Part shown: positions 28,185 to 36,775 of the stretch, one piece after another
How the letters are laid out: every line of letters begins with the position of its first letter
How positions within the stretch are numbered: position 1 is the stretch's first letter
DNA from: Desulfomonile tiedjei
GTDB taxonomy: Bacteria > Desulfobacterota > Desulfomonilia > Desulfomonilales > Desulfomonilaceae
Reading direction: 5' to 3'
Assembly: GCA_016212925.1 (NCBI GenBank)
Contig: JACRDF010000048.1
Location: forward strand, 186,001-250,000
DNA: 64,000 bases
Notes under the pieces: generated by a model
What the model was told of the DNA's origin: nothing
The model's database searches: none
The model's input: only the letters and a program-made list of their open reading frames with translations
Position numbers and translations under genes: made by a program

Positions 28185-28700
28185 ATGTCCTCTCCAGATC
28201 CTTCTTTATTAACCCTTGTCGCTACGATTTCTGGCCCCAGCATAGCCATTATTCTCTCCTTCGGGTTTTCCATTTGGTATCAGTACTATAGACGAAAACT
28301 CGAAGCCCAGCAGAGACTTTTTGAAGTGCTCATGGCTTACCGCGCAGGAGGTTTCCAATCGTCCGAGTTGGTGAATTCATTGAATTTGATTGATGTAATA
28401 TTTGCCAACAAGCCACGCATAATAGAATTGTGGCATAATTATTACAATTTAAGCTCTCAACAATCTCGTCCTGGAAATGAGGGGCTTCTTCATTACGCTT
28501 ACCTTGATCTACTTTCAGGAATTGCGAAGTCTCTCCGGTACCCTTTAACTCAAACTGACGTTGCAAGGCATTATAATCCAGAGGCATATGCTGAGCCCCT
28601 CGTGTTAGAATACCAAATTCGACATGAACTACTCCGGGTCTTGAAGGATACCGCCCGTATCGCAGTCGATAAGCAAGAGAACGAAGCGCCCCCATCATGA
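28185..28700 (+). CDS. Small membrane-anchored protein (DUF6680-like), passenger gene
   Basis: 171 residues. One hydrophobic segment (about 8-30, ending FSIWYQYYRRKLEAQQRLFE), then a cytosolic domain with LMAYRAGGFQSSELVNSLNLIDVIF and IIELWHNYYNLL-type text, resembling small uncharacterised proteins annotated DUF6680. The GGAGG site favours ATG 28185 over the ATG seven codons earlier. Divergent from the HEPN-like gene across about 80 bp inside the same element, so the two may form a functional pair; function unknown. Confidence 0.65.
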   Translation: MSSPDPSLLTLVATISGPSIAIILSFGFSIWYQYYRRKLEAQQRLFEVLMAYRAGGFQSSELVNSLNLIDVIFANKPRIIELWHNYYNLSSQQSRPGNEGLLHYAYLDLLSGIAKSLRYPLTQTDVARHYNPEAYAEPLVLEYQIRHELLRVLKDTARIAVDKQENEAPPS

Positions 28701-28721
28701 TTTACCCCCGTTTAGAAAAAA

Positions 28722-28759
28722 TGGGGTTGTCAAATACAACAACCCGCTTATAAAGGGGG
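28722..28759 (-). repeat. Right terminal inverted repeat of IS1595-type element
   Basis: Inverse begins CCCCCTTTATAA and ends TTGACAACCCCA, pairing with 26019-26056. Confidence 0.75.
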
Positions 28760-28884
28760 GATTAAGGGTGGATTTGGCGGTCTCTCCGGTGGAACGACAT
28801 TTTGAAACCTTCGGGGTCTCATAGGCGGTTTTGTGATATCATTCACATAATTCCAAAGACCGGCGACGAGGGTGAGTAAACGAC

Positions 28885-29133
28885 ATGAAAAAAGACCCGG
28901 CGAAAGACGAAAACCTGGCTGAAATCGACGAAGCTTTTGGCCTGCTGCATCAAAAAAGATCAATGGAAACGGTGTGTAACGAGGCGAAAGATCGCGACAA
29001 AGAGTGGAAACAAAGAGATCCCGAAGGATATAAAAAAGATATGGAAAACATGTGCAGGCAGATGTTTGGTGAGAAATGGCAAGTCGAATACGAGACCATG
29101 TTAAGAGGGGAGTTTCCGGAGGAGTTCTCTTGA
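28885..29133 (+). CDS. Small charged hypothetical protein
   Basis: 82 residues, rich in Lys/Glu/Asp (MKKDPAKDENLAEIDEAFGL; MCRQMFGEKWQVEYETMLRG). GGGTGAG lies 8 bp before the ATG. No domain recognised. Its TGA overlaps the TTG start of the following exported protein (TTGA), which suggests translational coupling, so the two probably act together. Confidence 0.65.
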   Translation: MKKDPAKDENLAEIDEAFGLLHQKRSMETVCNEAKDRDKEWKQRDPEGYKKDMENMCRQMFGEKWQVEYETMLRGEFPEEFS

Positions 29134-29735
29134 CTTGGAATTGTAGCAAACCACAGCCGATAAGACTCCCCCTCTTGAGAGCAGTGCTCATGGCAGTTGC
29201 CATCACAGGTTTGGCCAGCACCGCGCTTGGGGACGGCAATCCCGCGGATTCCTTGAGTCAGCAAGAAAAACCCATTTTTGAATACAGCTTCAATTTGCAG
29301 CCATCCATGCAGTTTGAAGGCAAGTACTCCATTGTGGACCGGAACACGGGCAATATCATTGGATCATCGTTGTGGGACGATGTGCGAAGGCGGTTCACTC
29401 TGTTCGACGCCAAGGGGAAATACGCGGGTTTCATCCAGGCATCCATGACGGAGCCCCAGGCACCGAAAATCTACAAGCAATATCTCGCGTACGACCATAA
29501 CAACAACTACCAGGGCGTGATCATTAAAGACGTGGGAGGCATGCCGCTGTCTCCAACTGCATTGCCGCCACTGTCCGGAGCGATCGGCGAACCCCAACCG
29601 AGGCCTCTCGGAAACGAATTGCGCGGGCAATGGCAGTTCTTCCGAATAGGGAACGTCGCCATAGAAGACGTGCCTGAGGTGGAGCCGAAGATTTTGCCAT
29701 GGTACGTCGAGGAAATCCTGGACGAGAATCAGTGA
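29130..29735 (+). CDS. Exported hypothetical protein
   Basis: About 201 residues. N-terminal signal peptide (LRAVLMAVAITGLASTALG then cleavage), followed by FNLQPSMQFEGKYSIVDRNT, a beta-rich domain that looks like a secreted or periplasmic protein with no recognised family. The TTG start at 29130 overlaps the stop of the previous gene and follows GGAGGAG; an ATG at 29188 would shorten the signal peptide. The 3' end overlaps the convergent radical SAM gene by 7 bp. Confidence 0.6.
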   Translation: MTWNCSKPQPIRLPLLRAVLMAVAITGLASTALGDGNPADSLSQQEKPIFEYSFNLQPSMQFEGKYSIVDRNTGNIIGSSLWDDVRRRFTLFDAKGKYAGFIQASMTEPQAPKIYKQYLAYDHNNNYQGVIIKDVGGMPLSPTALPPLSGAIGEPQPRPLGNELRGQWQFFRIGNVAIEDVPEVEPKILPWYVEEILDENQ

Positions 29736-31186
29736 TTCGAACGAGCATTGTACCCACGAGCGAATTCGACGAAATCCTCATACGCGGCGTCCAAATCGTA
29801 ACCCAATCGCTCTGAATGAGTTGCCATCCCTTGATGGAACCATCTATACCATCGGTCGATCTTCATGGGGTCTTCGGGAATCAGCTTCTCGAAGATGTCA
29901 GTGCCGGGGTAAGGCGTAACCATGTTTATTTCAACGTGGTCGGGCTGAACTTCCAGTATCAGCTTCTTGGAGAGTTCTATATCTTCCGGAGTCTCTTCGG
30001 GCAGCCCAATCATAAAAAAGCCGTGTGAGTGGATTCCTGCTTCTCTCAACAGCTTAACGGCTCTCTTCACGTCCTCGTTCGTCTCTCCCTTGCGAATCAT
30101 CTTCAGAATTCGCGGACTCCCGCTTTCAATCCCCAAGGTCACACGCCGGAAATTAGCTTCCCGCATCCGGGTGACCAGGTTTTCATCAAGGGTGTCCGCG
30201 CGCACCCCACCGGTGAATTCGAAGCAATTGAGCCCGCGGAGAACAATTTCATCCAGGAGCTGCAACGTGCGTTGCTTGTTCACTGTGAAGGTATCATCCA
30301 CCACTTTTACAACCCACCGGCCGGGTCGGTGGTCAAAGGAGTCCTTGGTTATCGAAGCGCTCGATTGAGGCGGGGATTGTTCATCCAAGGCCTCGGCCCG
30401 GTCTTTGAGCATTTGCAGCTCCTCGATTATGCAAGACACCGAACGTAGCCTGACCTTTCGACCCCAAATATTCCTGGAAGCGCAGTAAGCGCAATTGAAA
30501 GGGCAGCCTCGGCCTGTGAGGATCACCTCACCGAAATAATTTGACCGGTCGATGAAAGAGCGGTCCGGTATCGGCAGATCGTCCACCGAAACGATCAGTT
30601 TCCCCTTGGGGTTCACGACTATGCGATCATGGTTTCGCCACGCAAGTGACGGAATCGCTTCGAGAGATCCTTTCCCGCCGATCGCATCGAGGACGCGGAG
30701 CAACGTTGGTTCCCCTTCACCAATGGCGGCCATGTCCGCAGCCGTGTAATTGAGGCTCTGCTCCGGGAGCACCGTAGGATGGCTCCCTCCGAGAATGACG
30801 GGAATCTTGTGTTTTTTGAGCCTGGCCACCATGAGGCGGGCAGTATCCATGTTTCCGGAATTACACGTGATGCCCACAAGATTCGGGTCTTCGGCAAGAA
30901 CGCGGCGCTCCATTTCCACCCAGAGAGCGTGTTCGGGATTACCTAGCACCTCCACCATCCGAGGAATTCCCTCGTGCATCAAAATTGCAGGGTCTTGTGC
31001 GGACGAACCGAGCGGTTCCAGGCCGGGAACCGAAATGTTTTCACCATCCACGATTGCGGCTTCATGGCCGCCCTTGTCCCTGGCGTACGTGGCCAAATAA
31101 AGCAGGTTCAGAGGATAGGTCTTCATTTTCGGCGTGGTGACCCCGAAAAGGGCATAGAACGGTGGCCGCACGAGCACAACTTTCAT
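29729..31186 (-). CDS. B12-binding/radical SAM protein
   Basis: 485 residues. N-terminal cobalamin-binding-like domain (about 1-170: KVVLVRPPF, ILGGSHPTVLPEQ, DMAAIGEGE) followed by a radical SAM domain with Cys228-x3-Cys232-x2-Cys235 in GCPFNCAYCAS, GIESGSPRILKMIRKG and FFMIGLPEETPED. An insert at ~262-290 (QSPPQSSASITKDSF) is unusual. Substrate unknown; homologous proteins often methylate unactivated carbons or modify lipids. Start overlaps the stop of the upstream glycosyltransferase (TAATG), so the two are coupled and may act on a surface polysaccharide or lipid. Confidence 0.88.
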   Translation of the reverse strand: MKVVLVRPPFYALFGVTTPKMKTYPLNLLYLATYARDKGGHEAAIVDGENISVPGLEPLGSSAQDPAILMHEGIPRMVEVLGNPEHALWVEMERRVLAEDPNLVGITCNSGNMDTARLMVARLKKHKIPVILGGSHPTVLPEQSLNYTAADMAAIGEGEPTLLRVLDAIGGKGSLEAIPSLAWRNHDRIVVNPKGKLIVSVDDLPIPDRSFIDRSNYFGEVILTGRGCPFNCAYCASRNIWGRKVRLRSVSCIIEELQMLKDRAEALDEQSPPQSSASITKDSFDHRPGRWVVKVVDDTFTVNKQRTLQLLDEIVLRGLNCFEFTGGVRADTLDENLVTRMREANFRRVTLGIESGSPRILKMIRKGETNEDVKRAVKLLREAGIHSHGFFMIGLPEETPEDIELSKKLILEVQPDHVEINMVTPYPGTDIFEKLIPEDPMKIDRWYRWFHQGMATHSERLGYDLDAAYEDFVEFARGYNARSNH

Positions 31187-32223
31187 TATTTGAGTATCCT
31201 ATTGAACAATTCCACGTAGGTCTCGACACGTCTGTCCCACGAATGTTCTTCGGCCATAAAGGACATTACCTGTTCGCGCCTTTCCGTGGGAGGGTTTTCA
31301 AGCAGGTCCAACGCTTTTTGGACCAGCATATCCATGTCGCCGAAATCAAAGGTCTCTCCGTATTGAGTCTGACGTACAAGATCATTATTAAGAATGGGCT
31401 CCTCTGACAGCACTGGAAGCCCACCCCTGAGATAGTTCAGGATTTTGGACACATCATTGTCAAAGCCATGCGGTCCGGTTGCCACGGCCAAACCCATGGC
31501 CGCGTGCCGGATATAATCCCACACATCCGATTCGCTGCGTTCGCCGTGGTCAATAACCAGCGGGTCCAGCGAACAATCTTCGTCCCCGCCGTACAGGCAG
31601 GCCTTGTTGAGACCTACCAAATGAACCTCAGCCTTGCCGCGCAGCCTCCGGGCCGCATGATTGAGCGTGTGGACCATGCGAGGCGCGGCAAGACTACCGA
31701 GAAACAGCACTACAGGCAGATTGCGGTTAAACGGATTGCCTCTCGAAGGAGGAATAGTCGCGGGACATCCGGTCGGAGCAAGAACAATGGGCAGTTCCGA
31801 GCCGTAGAGTCCACGCCACCGATGTTCGTTCTCAATGTTGTTCAGCGCGAGAGCCGAGGCACGAGTTCTGATGCGCTCCTGGCAGGAAAGCAGTGTTGCC
31901 CGAAAAGCGTCATCGCGTTCAGGCAGTTTGTGGTCCACGACTCTCACTATCCGGGAGACCACAGGTCCCTTGTGGTCTTCCACAAGCATGATCGACTGGT
32001 GATAGCAAGTCTTGACTAGATCGTACCGGCCGGACTGCCTTAGAACCGACAGCGCGCGTACCGGAATCCCTTCCTCCAGCTCCCTCTCTCTTTCAACCGG
32101 AGCTACAATTTCCACCTCGATTCCTTTTCCGGTCAGCGCTGTTGCCACCGCGCGCAACCGCACCAGATCAATGCCCGTTGGCGGACCAAAAGGATTCTTG
32201 TGAAAGACTATGCCGACTCGCAT
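31186..32223 (-). CDS. Glycosyltransferase, group 1-like
   Basis: 345 residues in two Rossmann-like halves; N-terminal VGIVFHKNPFGPPTGIDLVR, C-terminal GPHGFDNDVSKILNYLRGGLPVLS (split) with the E-x7-E-like region replaced by NDVSKILNYLRGG. GT4-like retaining glycosyltransferase, probably cytosolic and acting on a nucleotide sugar; acceptor unknown. GGAG precedes ATG 32223; an upstream frame extension is unlikely. Translationally coupled to the radical SAM gene. Confidence 0.78.
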   Translation of the reverse strand: MRVGIVFHKNPFGPPTGIDLVRLRAVATALTGKGIEVEIVAPVERERELEEGIPVRALSVLRQSGRYDLVKTCYHQSIMLVEDHKGPVVSRIVRVVDHKLPERDDAFRATLLSCQERIRTRASALALNNIENEHRWRGLYGSELPIVLAPTGCPATIPPSRGNPFNRNLPVVLFLGSLAAPRMVHTLNHAARRLRGKAEVHLVGLNKACLYGGDEDCSLDPLVIDHGERSESDVWDYIRHAAMGLAVATGPHGFDNDVSKILNYLRGGLPVLSEEPILNNDLVRQTQYGETFDFGDMDMLVQKALDLLENPPTERREQVMSFMAEEHSWDRRVETYVELFNRILK

Positions 32224-32248
32224 AAACCGCTCCGAGGCCAAAAGCCCA

Positions 32249-33025
32249 TCATTTCATTTGCCGCCTGGTTTTTCTGGATTTCGCTCCGTGCGCTTTGAGG
32301 TGTTCCACGATTTGGGTGTGGCCCCCTTCAGAAGCCAGCGACAATGCCGTGGAGCCTTTGTTTGTCATTGCATTGACGTGGGCGCCTTTTTGCAGAAGTA
32401 GCCTGACAACGGTAAGGTGGCCCTCTTCGGACGCTTCCATTAGAGCCGTCCGGCCATCGAAATATGTAGATGCGTTGACAGCCGCTCCTCTTGCCAAAAG
32501 CATTTTTACAACTCGCAAGTGACCTGCATTGGAAGCGGTCATTAATGTGGTCATGTCACTGTCGTCCCTAGCGTTGCCATCAGCCCCTTTGTCCAGAAGC
32601 AGGCTCACAATCGCAAGGTGACCGTTGACGCAAGCCTTCATCAATGCTGTCATGCCATAATTATTCTTTGCATCGACCTCAGCTCCTTTTTCCAAAAGGA
32701 GTCTCACGGCCTCGAGTTGACCCTTGTCAGAAGCCCACATCAGTGGAGTCATCCCAAAGTCATCCTTAGCGTTAACCCCAGTGCCCTGGTTCAGAAGCGT
32801 TTTGACCACAGCCAGGTCCCCACCTGCCGCTGCTCGTGTGAGTTGCGCGTTCTTAGAGGCATCGGCCCCTGCGATTGAAAGGGAAGGCAGCAGGGTCAAA
32901 ACCAAAATCATAGCCAGCGACCGCGTCAGGAACGTGAGAATGCGTGTTGGCCAGGAATTCAAAAGATGGCGGGCACAGCCCGCCCTACGAACTTTCATGG
33001 CGTTGGTGATCACGGTATGGTGCAT
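32249..33025 (-). CDS. Exported ankyrin-repeat protein
   Basis: 258 residues: a hydrophobic segment (SLAMILVLTLLPSLSIAGADA) that looks like a signal sequence, then about six ankyrin repeats of 33 residues with typical G-x-TPLMWASxxGQLEAVRLLLEKGAEV text. Probably periplasmic and protein-binding. The start at 33025 follows GGAGG. The N-terminus before the signal segment (VRRAGCARHLL) is encoded by a GC palindrome repeat, see 32968-32988. Similar in architecture to the ankyrin gene at 44190. Divergent from the glycosyltransferase at 33109. Confidence 0.85.
   Translation of the reverse strand: MHHTVITNAMKVRRAGCARHLLNSWPTRILTFLTRSLAMILVLTLLPSLSIAGADASKNAQLTRAAAGGDLAVVKTLLNQGTGVNAKDDFGMTPLMWASDKGQLEAVRLLLEKGAEVDAKNNYGMTALMKACVNGHLAIVSLLLDKGADGNARDDSDMTTLMTASNAGHLRVVKMLLARGAAVNASTYFDGRTALMEASEEGHLTVVRLLLQKGAHVNAMTNKGSTALSLASEGGHTQIVEHLKAHGAKSRKTRRQMK
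32968..32988. repeat. GC palindrome inside the ankyrin gene
   Basis: GGCGGGCACAGCCCGCCCTAC, the inverse of the palindrome at 12313 and 50417, lying in frame within the 5' end of the ankyrin gene so that it encodes RRAGCARH on the minus strand. Confidence 0.7.
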
Positions 33026-33108
33026 TACGAACCTCCGCGCAATGGTTGGCGACGCAAGGGGCAGGACATCTATTCTTGTTCCTCTCCGGTTCATCCGATG
33101 GTAGAAAG

Positions 33109-34359
33109 ATGATTACAACGATACCTGACGGCAACATTCCCGAAAAGGGAAAAAGCGATCAATACATGAACCCGGCTGAAAAACCTGGCAAGAAGATCTG
33201 CATAGCTACACCCGAATTCCCCCCGGAGCAATGGGGCGGCCTCGCGCGGACGGTGGAACGGGTAGCCCGTCACGCGGCTGACATGGGATTGGACGTTCAC
33301 GTTGCTCACCTGGTGGTGGATTCCACCGGGCCGGTACTTCTCGATGAAAACCGGGAAACCCGAACTGTTGGCGGGATCACGGTCCACCGGATACGAGTCG
33401 GCAAAGAAACCATGACCGATTCGCCGCGAGAGCTTTGGGATTGCCCGCACAACATGACTTTGCAGATGATGTATCAATCTCTGGAAATGCTTCATCGAGA
33501 CGAGGGATTCGATCTTTTTCATTCTTTTTTTCTCTACCCTGTGGGATTTGTCGCGGGTATGCTCGCGGCCAGAATGCACGTGGCATCCATCGTCACCGTG
33601 GTCGGCAATGACATAAAGAAATACATCTTCAGCCCGGAAAAAGTAGCTGTTTGTCGGAGTGGGCTGGAAAACGCGGATATTGTGGTTGCGCTGAGCCGCG
33701 ACCTGGTGGAAATGGCCCACGCGCTCACTCCAATGGAAGGCAAGGCTCGGGTAATCTACAACTCAGTGGAAATCCCCGGGGAAAGCTGGTCGCGAACGAG
33801 AAACGCGGACGATTCGTTCCGAATAGGCTGCGCGGGAATATTCAAATACGCGAAAGGGCTTCCCTATCTTTTCAAAGCCGTGGCCCAGCTAGGCTCCGTT
33901 GAGGGCCTGAGACTGGAGCTACGAGGGCAACTCCGAGATTCGGAGCGAGCCGTTTTTGAGCATATGCGTGATTCGACAGGTCTTGGAACCTTATGCCATT
34001 TGTTGGAGCCGCTAGCGCATGAACGAATACCCGAGTGGTTGCGTACCCTGGACGTGTTTGTCCTCCCGTCTCTTACCGAGGGATGCCCTAACATATTGAT
34101 GGAAGCTATGGCTTCAGGCGTGCCTTCAATCGCGACGCGTACCGGCGCGGTTGAAGACCTGATGCAAGATCGCGTCTCCGGTCTGCTGGTTCCCTGGGGA
34201 GATTCCCAGGCCCTGGCAGCCGCGCTGCGTGAGATCATGGACAATCCGAGGCTGGCTCAGGAGCTTGGCAGCGCGGGAAGGACCCGAATGAAGGAATTCT
34301 CACCATCCAGGGAGAGGGAAGCGTGGGAAAAGGTGTACCGAGAGCTGCTAAGCTTCTGA
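33109..34359 (+). CDS. Glycosyltransferase family 4
   Basis: About 416 residues. GT-B fold: N-terminal CIATPEFPPEQWGGLARTVE, C-terminal RIGCAGIFKYAKGLPYLFKA, and the donor site LPSLTEGCPNILMEAMASG with the E-x7-E motif (Glu in TEGCPNILMEA). Retaining transferase for cell-surface glycans; donor and acceptor unknown. Start uncertain: ATG 33109 and 33166 are in frame, neither with a strong site. Divergent from the ankyrin gene. Confidence 0.87.
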   Translation: MITTIPDGNIPEKGKSDQYMNPAEKPGKKICIATPEFPPEQWGGLARTVERVARHAADMGLDVHVAHLVVDSTGPVLLDENRETRTVGGITVHRIRVGKETMTDSPRELWDCPHNMTLQMMYQSLEMLHRDEGFDLFHSFFLYPVGFVAGMLAARMHVASIVTVVGNDIKKYIFSPEKVAVCRSGLENADIVVALSRDLVEMAHALTPMEGKARVIYNSVEIPGESWSRTRNADDSFRIGCAGIFKYAKGLPYLFKAVAQLGSVEGLRLELRGQLRDSERAVFEHMRDSTGLGTLCHLLEPLAHERIPEWLRTLDVFVLPSLTEGCPNILMEAMASGVPSIATRTGAVEDLMQDRVSGLLVPWGDSQALAAALREIMDNPRLAQELGSAGRTRMKEFSPSREREAWEKVYRELLSF

Positions 34360-34451
34360 GATATGACCGGCCGCGCCGCGCATGGTGCCCCACTGATGTG
34401 TGGGGAAATACCAGCGAGCCGCCTCCAGGATTGGTGTCGCTCGTATCACCT

Positions 34452-34575
34452 GGTCATTGCGAGGAGTCAAGTCCCCCGTTCCGCGGAAAAGCAATCTCCG
34501 TTCTTCGGTGGGACCGGCATCTTGCCGGTCATTCAAATAGACAGGCAGGAAGCCTGTCCCACCAACGGAGGAGTG
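34452..34575. repeat. Family A palindromic element
   Basis: Begins GGTCATTGCGAGGAG and contains AAGCAATC and the two GC hairpins in reverse order (GACCGGC-ATCTT-GCCGGTC, then GACAGGC-AGGAA-GCCTGTC) between GGTGGGA and TCCCACC. A possible right end GCGCAATGAC lies at 34635-34644. Confidence 0.75.
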
Positions 34576-34694
34576 CTTACGAACGCGTTTGTTGTCCCGA
34601 CCGGAAGAGTGAAAGATCGACAATGGAACTGATTGCGCAATGACTGCATCATAAGAATGAGAAGTCGCGGCTTGCCCAAGCGGAAGTGTATCGC

Positions 34695-35582
34695 ATGAAT
34701 ATGAACAGAAAGCTTTACCCAGAAGGCCATTGGCTGAGGTCGCAAGATCCGGAAAGGGCCCTCGAAGCCTACATGGACCAACAGTCCAAGGCTTATAGCA
34801 GGGTAAAGAACGCGTACATCCGCGATTTAGTCGGCAATCTGGAAGGCAAGCATTTCCTCGACTACGGTTGCGGCGGAGGGATGTTTGTGGTCCACGCGGC
34901 TGAAGGCGGCGCAGTGGAAGTCGTAGGGGTAGACGCGGAGAGTGGGGCCCTGGCCGCGGCCAAGCACTTTGCCCGCCGCGAAGGCGTCGAACAAGCATGC
35001 AGATTCATTCTGAGTGAGACCTTTCCTTCGCTGATCGGCAGGCCTCGCTTCGATGTCATTCTTATGAAAGACGTATTGGAACACGTTGCTGACGACGAAG
35101 ATTTGCTTTTAGCGGCCAGGAAGGCCCTGGCCCCGGGCGGCTCCTTAGTGCTGAGCACCCAGAATTCGCTATCCTTGAATTATCTCCTTGAAGGCACGTA
35201 CCGGCGCACTATCCAAGGAAACAAGGAGTGGTGCGGTTGGGACGACACTCATCTGCGATTCTATACACCTATGAGTCTGGGACGTAAATTGAAGCGCGCG
35301 GGTTTTGGCAGCTTTAGCTGGCGATCGGTTTACCTGGTTCCTTACAAACTGCCGGCCCTGCGGCTTTCGCACAAGGAGTTCTTAAGATTGGACGCCCTAA
35401 GCTGGATAGATAGAGCGCTGGGGAGAGTCTTCCCTTATAACCGGGTAGGGTGGAACGTTATAGTGCGTGCAAAGGTTTCCCCACTGGTTCCTCATCGAAT
35501 CGACCTTGGCGAGCCGGTTCACGAAAGGCTAGCGGCTGCCCCGCTGATGGTCACCAGAGAAGCGCTCCGTTTCGACGAGTAA
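34695..35582 (+). CDS. SAM-dependent methyltransferase, class I
   Basis: 295 residues. Motif I FLDYGCGGGMFVVHA, acidic end of strand 2 in VVGVDAESGAL, motif post-I/IV LMKDVLEHV, and the UbiG/Methyltransf_11-like KALAPGGSLVLSTQN. Substrate unknown; the glycosyltransferase neighbourhood suggests a polysaccharide or lipid. The ATG at 34695 after GGAA is preferred to the GTG at 34686. The 3' end overlaps the convergent phosphatase gene by 54 bp. Confidence 0.87.
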   Translation: MNMNRKLYPEGHWLRSQDPERALEAYMDQQSKAYSRVKNAYIRDLVGNLEGKHFLDYGCGGGMFVVHAAEGGAVEVVGVDAESGALAAAKHFARREGVEQACRFILSETFPSLIGRPRFDVILMKDVLEHVADDEDLLLAARKALAPGGSLVLSTQNSLSLNYLLEGTYRRTIQGNKEWCGWDDTHLRFYTPMSLGRKLKRAGFGSFSWRSVYLVPYKLPALRLSHKEFLRLDALSWIDRALGRVFPYNRVGWNVIVRAKVSPLVPHRIDLGEPVHERLAAAPLMVTREALRFDE

Positions 35583-36212
35583 CCCGCTGAATTCCTCCCC
35601 CGCGGCTGACTTGCCGCGAACCCTGTTGTCGCCTTCAAGCAGATAGACAATGTCGTGAGGAAACATGATCTCGATTGCCGTGTCTTCCGGCAATTCCAAC
35701 CAGAGCTTCAAGAAAACACGATTGACCCCCGCGTGACCTACTACCAGAACCACCGGTGGAACGCTTTTTGTCCGAATCTCTCTAATGACCGCCGCGACCC
35801 GATTTTCCGCGTCCTCATAACTTTCCCCGTCAGGAGGCTTTTGTTGCCAGGTTTCTCTCAGCTTCCACGCGTGCTGAGTAAATTCGCTACGAGGCTTGCC
35901 TTCCCATAGGCCGCAAGAGAGTTCGGCCATGCCATCGCGCAGGGCAATTGGAAGGCCCAGAGGTTCCACGTAAATGTTGGCACTGGAAGTCGCTCTCCCA
36001 AGCGGACTGGAAAAGACTGCGGCGATGCCTTCCGGTTTCAGCATCCGTGCCATCTGTTTCGCCGTCTGTATGCCCACCTCGGTCAGCGGAGAGTCCGACC
36101 GGCCCATCACAAAGTTATCCTGATTGAAAACTGTCTGGCCGTGCCTGGCTAGAATCACTCGTTTGCCGGAAATATTCTGAATACCTCCATTGAAAGAATA
36201 CTTGGCCGACAT
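35529..36212 (-). CDS. Histidine phosphatase family protein (phosphoglycerate-mutase-like)
   Basis: 227 residues. Catalytic RHG at 23-25 in ILARHGQTVFNQ, FSSPLGRATSSA, catalytic acid Glu in MAELSCGLWEGK, and the second His in VVGHAGVNR. Probably a small-molecule phosphatase (CobC/GpmB-like); the substrate is not evident. Convergent overlap of 54 bp with the methyltransferase gene. No strong ribosome-binding site at 36212. Confidence 0.88.
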   Translation of the reverse strand: MSAKYSFNGGIQNISGKRVILARHGQTVFNQDNFVMGRSDSPLTEVGIQTAKQMARMLKPEGIAAVFSSPLGRATSSANIYVEPLGLPIALRDGMAELSCGLWEGKPRSEFTQHAWKLRETWQQKPPDGESYEDAENRVAAVIREIRTKSVPPVVLVVGHAGVNRVFLKLWLELPEDTAIEIMFPHDIVYLLEGDNRVRGKSAAGEEFSGLLVETERFSGDHQRGSR

Positions 36213-36297
36213 GGATCGTCGTCACGGCTTGCCCGCCGCATTATCCGGGTTGCCCGCACAAACGTCGGGGAAACCTCTCCGGTTCTCTAAGGTCGCT

Positions 36298-36504
36298 CTA
36301 GTTACAAAATAGGCAGTCACCGACCACCTGGCCGCCGAGTCGCTTGCATTCCGATTTCGGAATCTCCAAGCATTTCGGCTCGTCGCTCGACCGTCAGCCG
36401 CACCCCTTGAGGCAGCAGCTCACTAGTTCATAGTCGGAACTCACTGACATCGGCAGCAAAATCAGAAAAGCCATGAGGCTGAAAATCGCAAAAATCTTTT
36501 TCAT
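36298..36504 (-). CDS. Small Cys-rich exported protein with in-frame UGA (candidate selenoprotein)
   Basis: Reading from ATG 36504 (GGGGG site upstream): a signal peptide (MKKIFAIFSLMAFLILLPMS), then SDYELVSCCLKGCG, UGA at codon 37 (36394-36396), and in the same frame 31 more codons RSSDEPKCLEIPKSECKRLG-GQVVGDCLFCN before TAG. The Cys-rich tail resembles small secreted deltaproteobacterial proteins with an IPKSEC-x-K-L-GG-x-VV-x-DC-x-x-C pattern, so the part after UGA is coding in character. UGA could be selenocysteine or a nonsense mutation. A 16-bp hairpin with ATTCCG/CGGAAT arms follows 31-46 nt after UGA (36348-36363). Confidence 0.55.
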
Positions 36505-36775
36505 ACATGCCCCCGTCTTATTTCACTGAAGATATGACCCGCTTCCCGGCCAATCGCGCTTTAAGCGCAAATTTTTCCCGGAGAGGATACCACATGGCCG
36601 CGCACAGATCTAACGCGATGTTCAAGGGCCGGCATGGACGCACGCCCAGCCTTGACAACCTCCGGGTCACTGCGTATGCTGGCAGTCTAAAGTTATATTA
36701 CAAACGGACGCTTTTCAATTCGGTCGTATCAGGCGCGGGGCGGCGTCTCAGTCGCCCGGGAGTGGACCAGGGAAC

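Larger units (their letters stand above)
26019..28759 (+). mobile_element. IS1595-family element with passenger genes, about 2.74 kb
   Basis: Bounded by imperfect 38-bp inverted repeats at 26019-26056 and 28722-28759; both begin CCCCCTTTATAA and end TTGACAACCCCA when read inward, with about 8 of 14 middle positions shared. Contains a zinc-ribbon DDE transposase, a small accessory frame, and two cargo genes (HEPN-like and small membrane protein). An 8-bp target duplication, usual for IS1595, was not found, so ends may be off by a few bases or one flank has changed. Confidence 0.75.

Noticed and set aside
26011-28767. 8-bp target duplication around the IS1595 element
   Set aside because: The flanks CCCCCATA and GATTAAGG do not match; no duplication can be claimed.
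29700-29760. GATTCGAAC resembling a tRNA T-loop
   Set aside because: No acceptor or anticodon stems around it; it lies at the end of a coding frame.
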